This document shows positions 59,523-64,000 of a stretch of DNA of 64,000 bases, in pieces. Origin of the DNA: Isoetes taiwanensis (Eukaryota > Streptophyta > Lycopodiopsida > Isoetales > Isoetaceae); assembly GCA_021234155.1 (NCBI GenBank), contig JAJEKV010000047.1:5609071-5673070 (forward strand). Reading direction: 5' to 3'. Each line of letters starts with the position of its first letter. The stretch's first letter is position 1. Made by a program: the position numbers and the translations under genes. The notes below the pieces were generated by a model, which saw nothing but the letters and a program-made list of their open reading frames with translations, did not search any database and was not told the origin of the DNA.

Positions 59523-61200
59523 GCATGTGATTTACATAATTACCCTAAGGTAATATTTATGAATTAACATTATCATAGTATCGGATACATTACTTCCGAT
59601 AGTACAATTATATTTACTCTAAGCTTTGCAATATTAAACGACTTTTAGATCGCGATTATTTAAATAATAACCCTGATTTAGACCTATTGTTACATAGACA
59701 AGGTTTTAATTATCATACACAAGGATTAGATGTGCTTCTTATTCTCTTCCTTGGGTCCTGCATTACCCTTGGAAGTATATCCCTAAGATGCACTTAAGTA
59801 TATCTGAATTCTATTTTCTATTTATTTTTATAAGGACCCGAGGTCATATAGCTATCCTTGGAAGGAATTGCATCCTTGCGAAGGATTAATTAATATGCTA
59901 CCTCACATTACCGTTGTTATTTACTTATTTCCCTATGGTACATATACGTACAACAATTTCTATCCAGTTATTAGGATCTATATTCTTATTTATAAGACAC
60001 ATTAAAGCTTATAATGCATGCACACGCCTTACCTAAGGCTAGAATGCATCCACCCATTGAGCCGGCGTCGAGTAATTTGGAGATGACTTGGTCGTTGCGT
60101 TGCTCCCATAGTTTTGCTCCATTCCTTGGTGTAGTTAGCTACTACGTCGGTCTCGCACGTTGAAGGCCACCTGAGCACTAAGGTATCTATCTAGCTTACG
60201 CTCTATTCTCTTCGGCCATTCTTGCGGAGTGAACTCTATTCTACTGGCCTGGTCAATTTGATGCAAGTATGCGTTCAATCATAAGATTGAGCCCTCCCAC
60301 TTTCTTGAAAAAAGAAAATGGTCCTGCACTCCTTTAATGACGTTGTACACAACGTCATATCTATTCCCCCCTTAAGAGGTTATCGCGCTTCTTACTTAGC
60401 GCATTAATTTACGGTAGTAGGCGACATATATAATCATCTAAGATGGATGCACATATTATGTTATCATTTATTTCAATATAGTTATGGGTTACCTACTTAG
60501 TTAGAACGATTCTAAACCACAAGGTTTTGTCATCATGACAATTCCTTTTGTCTCAAAAGACTATTTGATTGCTATAATTGTTATTTTAGATGTATCTTAC
60601 ATGTACTATTCTTTTATATTCTAGAGATTCCCCTTTCTTAGTTATTTAAATTCTTGGAATATTCCTACCAATCGAATTGATGTCAATTAAGTAACAAGTT
60701 GGCCGGACTTGTTAGATTACTTCTTTTCTTTCGGTTGGATTATTCTTTTGGAGGTACTAGATTTATACATGGTCACAATTATCCTAGTAATGATTCCTTC
60801 TTAGCGAGGTGATCAATCTCACCAAGTGGTTTCAATATGTTGGATGTCTACATTAACAATGGTGTATAATTTTAGTTACTCCTATCGTTTTCCTTCCCAA
60901 TATTTGACGCTTAGCTCAATATTGGGGCAATCCTTTCGGGAGAATGTCTAACAATGCCTTCTAATCCCAATATGGATGTTACCATCCCTACATTTAACCT
61001 ACTAGGCCCCATGGCCTTAGATGCCTGAGCTTGCTAGAAGCTCATCCACTCGTTGCCTGCTTGAAATAGCAAGGTAACGTTCTTCCGAGTCGCTCGATAC
61101 TTCAGTCTCCTTGACGGTGGATCCTCTTTGATGTAGAGGTTGACTTTGTTCGTTAGAAGCCTCTCATTGCTGGTGGCTTGCTGGTGTAGTTGATCACTTG
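59523..61200 (-). mobile_element. interior of the second gypsy-type element, AT-rich part
   Basis: Continues the ACCCTAAGGTAATATT-type repeats of 55980-56540 and then becomes featureless AT-rich DNA. No gag or pol motif found. A short inverted repeat GACGTTGT-AC-ACAACGTC lies near 60340. Confidence 0.4.
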
Positions 61201-64000
61201 AAATCTTCCATGCCTCTTTTCAAAAGCCTGAAGGTGGCGCCGTTGAAAAAAAAGGTTTTTCATCTTGAACTCTTTGTCTTGGCGGCTAAAGGACGACTCT
61301 GTATCCGATATTGTTTCTTCGACTCCATCAACGTCTCATACATCGAGTCCTCTTGTTGCCCAAAGAGTGTTGAGGATGTTGATTGCTTCACCCCTGCAAA
61401 TTGCCTGACATCTCTTCCTTTTATCTGTTACGCTATGGGGGGGAATAACAAGGGAACTATATATGCAAAGCATATAACTTACATAATTACAATTACTACT
61501 AGAGCTATTAGGTCCCCCTTGTGCCTCCCTCCGAGTTGCACACCTACTCCTTGGCAATGTCATCGGTGTTCCTCCCGGTGCAATGGTGTTGACGATCCAT
61601 ATCCTCCTATTTGTACGTCAGCTCGTACTCCGGGGTAACTTGTTGATGTATTTGGGCCCTCCGATGTTTGTCGGCTATGGCACAACACGCTTTGCATCAC
61701 ATTCTAACTAAAGGTGTGGTGGTCGTTGATGCTTCGATATTTCGGTCTGCTTCCTGATCCTGTTCTTGGGCGGTAACTGTTCCCCCCTTCATGATACTTG
61801 AAGCTATTTGAAGGCGTCTCTTGAGGCTGTGCGCGATTCCTTTGGCTATACTCCTCTGGAGTTGTGCTCTTCTGCAGTTGTTCTTTGAATCGTCCATCCT
61901 TGGGTTCACCAAGTTGCATGCAAGTCCGCGTGCAAGTCATCAGCTCGCCTCGCTTAGTTGCTTCTCTGTCGAGTTTCCAAACTTCCTTGTTTGATCCCCT
62001 CGATCACATGGCTTGGACGTTGTCACGTTCCACTGTGCTATGCTGTCTTCCTGTCTTGAGGTACCTTCCGGTGGCTTAGATTGTGCTCGTCAGTTTTGAT
62101 CCTCCTGTTGCCTCTAGGGAGCTCGTGGAAGAAGTCGGTTGCTAGCACTTCTCCAGCTTTCAGTTCCTGGCCTTTGTCCCTCTATGCATGTCGGCCTCTC
62201 TGGCAAGTAAGGCATCATGGCTCTCCTCCCTGCTGGCTATATTGTCGGGATGATGGATCCTTATATCTGCGCAGCTTGACCCTTGAGTTGAAGGAGTACC
62301 TGCCTTAAATACACTCCTGTCGTTGAATAGCCTGGCTATTATCTTGAACTCTCTTTTTGCCGAAGGTGCTTCAGTTGCTATCCTTGTCGTTAAGGTGTCG
62401 AATGCTTCTACCTTGGGCGTTTGACGTGCCACATGTCGGAGATATGATCGGCTTCTTCTCTTCTAATTACTGGTAGGAGTACCTGACGAAGCCATCACCT
62501 AGTTGTTGAAGGCATATCTCCTCGTCGTGGTGCCTTTCGTAAGTGCATCTCCATCTAATACACGTGTCATAGCGCATCACCCTATATTACCACAAGGTGG
62601 AATTATGGTCGTCGAGATGTTGCCTTCTTAGTTGGCTCGTTGATGTCGGGTCATTCCTCCTTCTATTGTTGAGGTTCATGTCTGATCCGAGCTCGTCACG
62701 CCAGTTGCGAAGAATGGTCGTCGATGTGATCCCTTGAGAAAGATGCTCCTCCTTAATGTGTATATTCATCGTGAGGAATGCGGTGACCGCTCAACGTCCC
62801 TACATGCGGTGTGTCATTGCAAGGTTGCCGTTGTGCAGTGTCGTTGATCGCTTGAGTAGGATCACCTAGCTGTTGCAGTTGGGCATTCTTGAATGTCTTC
62901 GAAGCTCTGAGATCGTGGTCGGTAGGCAGGCATTGTGATTCCTCCGCAGGTTGAATTTCTGAGTGCGACTCATGTTGCTTGGGCTTTGCTTCATTCTGAA
63001 GTGCCTCTCCCGTGCCTAGAAGTGTGATCATCTCCATTGCACCTATCATAGCTCCTTTTGGTCGCCTTTGCGTGATTTGTACCTGCTGGCTAGGTCGTCT
63101 TCTCCGTCCTTTGGGTCCTATCCATTCGAGTCTCGCACTCCTTGGCTGACATAGTAAAGCTGTCCTTCCTTTGGTTTCTAGGTGTTTCTGGGTCCGGAAT
63201 TCTTGTTCGAGCGGAATATTCTCCTCCTTGATCTTGCCCCTAATGCTGATATAGGCCTTCAAGTCGGAGATGTTCCTTCCGTGGTATGCGTCTCCTCCCC
63301 CTCATGGTCTCCTACTTTTTGGAACCGATGAAAGTTCTCCTGCTCGTGCAAGGGAGCTGGAAGCTCGTCCTGGTCAGCCTTAGGTGCTTGTGGTTGCCTA
63401 GCTTGGTCGCTCCTTTTGTTGGCGTTGCCTGACATTCGCTTGAGCTGCTGGGCTGCAAGGTCGTGGTGGTCTTCTCTCCGGTTTCTATACACTCCTGTGT
63501 CGCCATGACTTCTCTCCTCGACGGAAGATTATGCCCTCTGGCCCTAGCTCGTGATGCTAACGCGGCATCGATGTCTAACGTCTTCCTGCACCTATGTTTT
63601 GCTGCCTTGCGTTCTTCCATTTGAAACTCATGGGCGTCGAGTTGGTGAAGGCGTCGAGATCCTCTTCCTGATGTGACCTCGTGGACGTGGTAGCCGGGAG
63701 GTTGACATCTAGAAAATTCTTGATGCCGTTGGTTACCAATTATTCTTCCCATTTGATGAAGATTGATGATAGGCCGGTGGTGTCCTGCTCTACTCGTTTG
63801 TCGGTTGAGGTGTTTGTCGTTGTGCTTCCCTCTCTTGGGTCTGCCTTTCCGGTCTCCTCTCCTTATCTGTCTGTACATCGGCTGGGACCTTGATGTCTTC
63901 AAGAAGTTGCGCCTCTAGCTCTTCTGTGGCTCTGGCCCTGTACTTCGAAAGCAACGCTCGTATATCCTAGAGTCTAAGGTCTACTTGAAGGGCTCTCCTA
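61201..64000 (-). mobile_element. GC-richer interior of the second gypsy-type element, unidentified frames
   Basis: Base composition shifts to GC-rich near 61200. Open frames on the - strand (63902-63312, 63492-63259, 63262-62753 and 61940-61697) are rich in Arg, Gln, His and Lys. They show none of the gag, protease, RT, RNase H or integrase motifs. I take it as decayed or non-coding element interior, which would make this a LARD-like (large non-autonomous) element. It could also be an unrelated captured sequence. The 5' LTR is outside the window. Confidence 0.35.

Noticed and set aside
61198-61638. 146-codon + strand frame as a host gene
   Set aside because: No recognisable domain, no splice context, and antisense to the element in which it lies.

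Overview
The window is nuclear DNA of a land plant. Evidence: an intron-containing clade-F-type protein phosphatase 2C gene, a small gene for mitochondrial ribosomal protein mS33, an intron-bearing relic of plastid ketol-acid reductoisomerase, a SKIP35-type ankyrin-protein exon, a PPR relic, and plant-style Ty3/gypsy, Ty1/copia and LINE elements. The PP2C and retroelement proteins suggest to me a seed-free plant, possibly a fern, but this is a weak inference. About two thirds of the window is transposon or transposon debris.

Layout. (1) Positions 450-19150 hold an old L1-like LINE on the + strand: ORF1 relic at 802-2688 and endonuclease relic at 17830-18700. It is split by a chromovirus (Ty3/gypsy with chromodomain) at 2917-17745, which reads on the - strand. 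The chromovirus has two LTRs, a PBS, a PPT, and gag, protease, RT, RNase H, integrase and chromodomain relics. Between its 5' LTR and gag lies about 6 kb of extra coding-like sequence: an ORF running into a histone H3 fold, a short stretch resembling a DEAH splicing helicase, an open 475-codon ORF of unknown family, and an acidic exon. (2) 21178-21700 is a polypurine tract. (3) 21786-25812 is a broken Ty1/copia element on the - strand, interrupted at 22219-22574 by the 3' end of a non-L1 LINE. (4) 29129-30921 is a complete five-exon PP2C gene on the - strand. (5) 32690-41860 is a mosaic of LINE relics, a repeat sharing a 3' hairpin with the copia-inserted LINE, a short L1 insertion with a 13-bp target duplication, and a long miRNA-like foldback at 41363-41479. 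(6) 44242-49759 is gene-derived: a PPR relic, mS33 (-), a SKIP35 exon head-to-head with it (+), and a nearly full-length but broken KARI pseudogene (+). (7) 54383 to the end is the 3' LTR and mostly non-coding interior of a second gypsy-type element, interrupted at 57080-59522 by a 5'-truncated L1 LINE. The right LTR lies outside the window.

Only PP2C and mS33 look like intact host genes. All other recognisable coding sequences carry stops, frameshifts or truncations, except the 475-codon ORF and the long gag-protease ORF of the chromovirus.

Most notable are the histone H3 fold inside an LTR retrotransposon and a LINE family whose 3' UTR carries a structured hairpin (UUCG in one copy, GAAA in a related repeat) ahead of a microsatellite tail. 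Next come the 48-bp-arm foldback and a KARI intron whose ends coincide with an 8-bp direct repeat.
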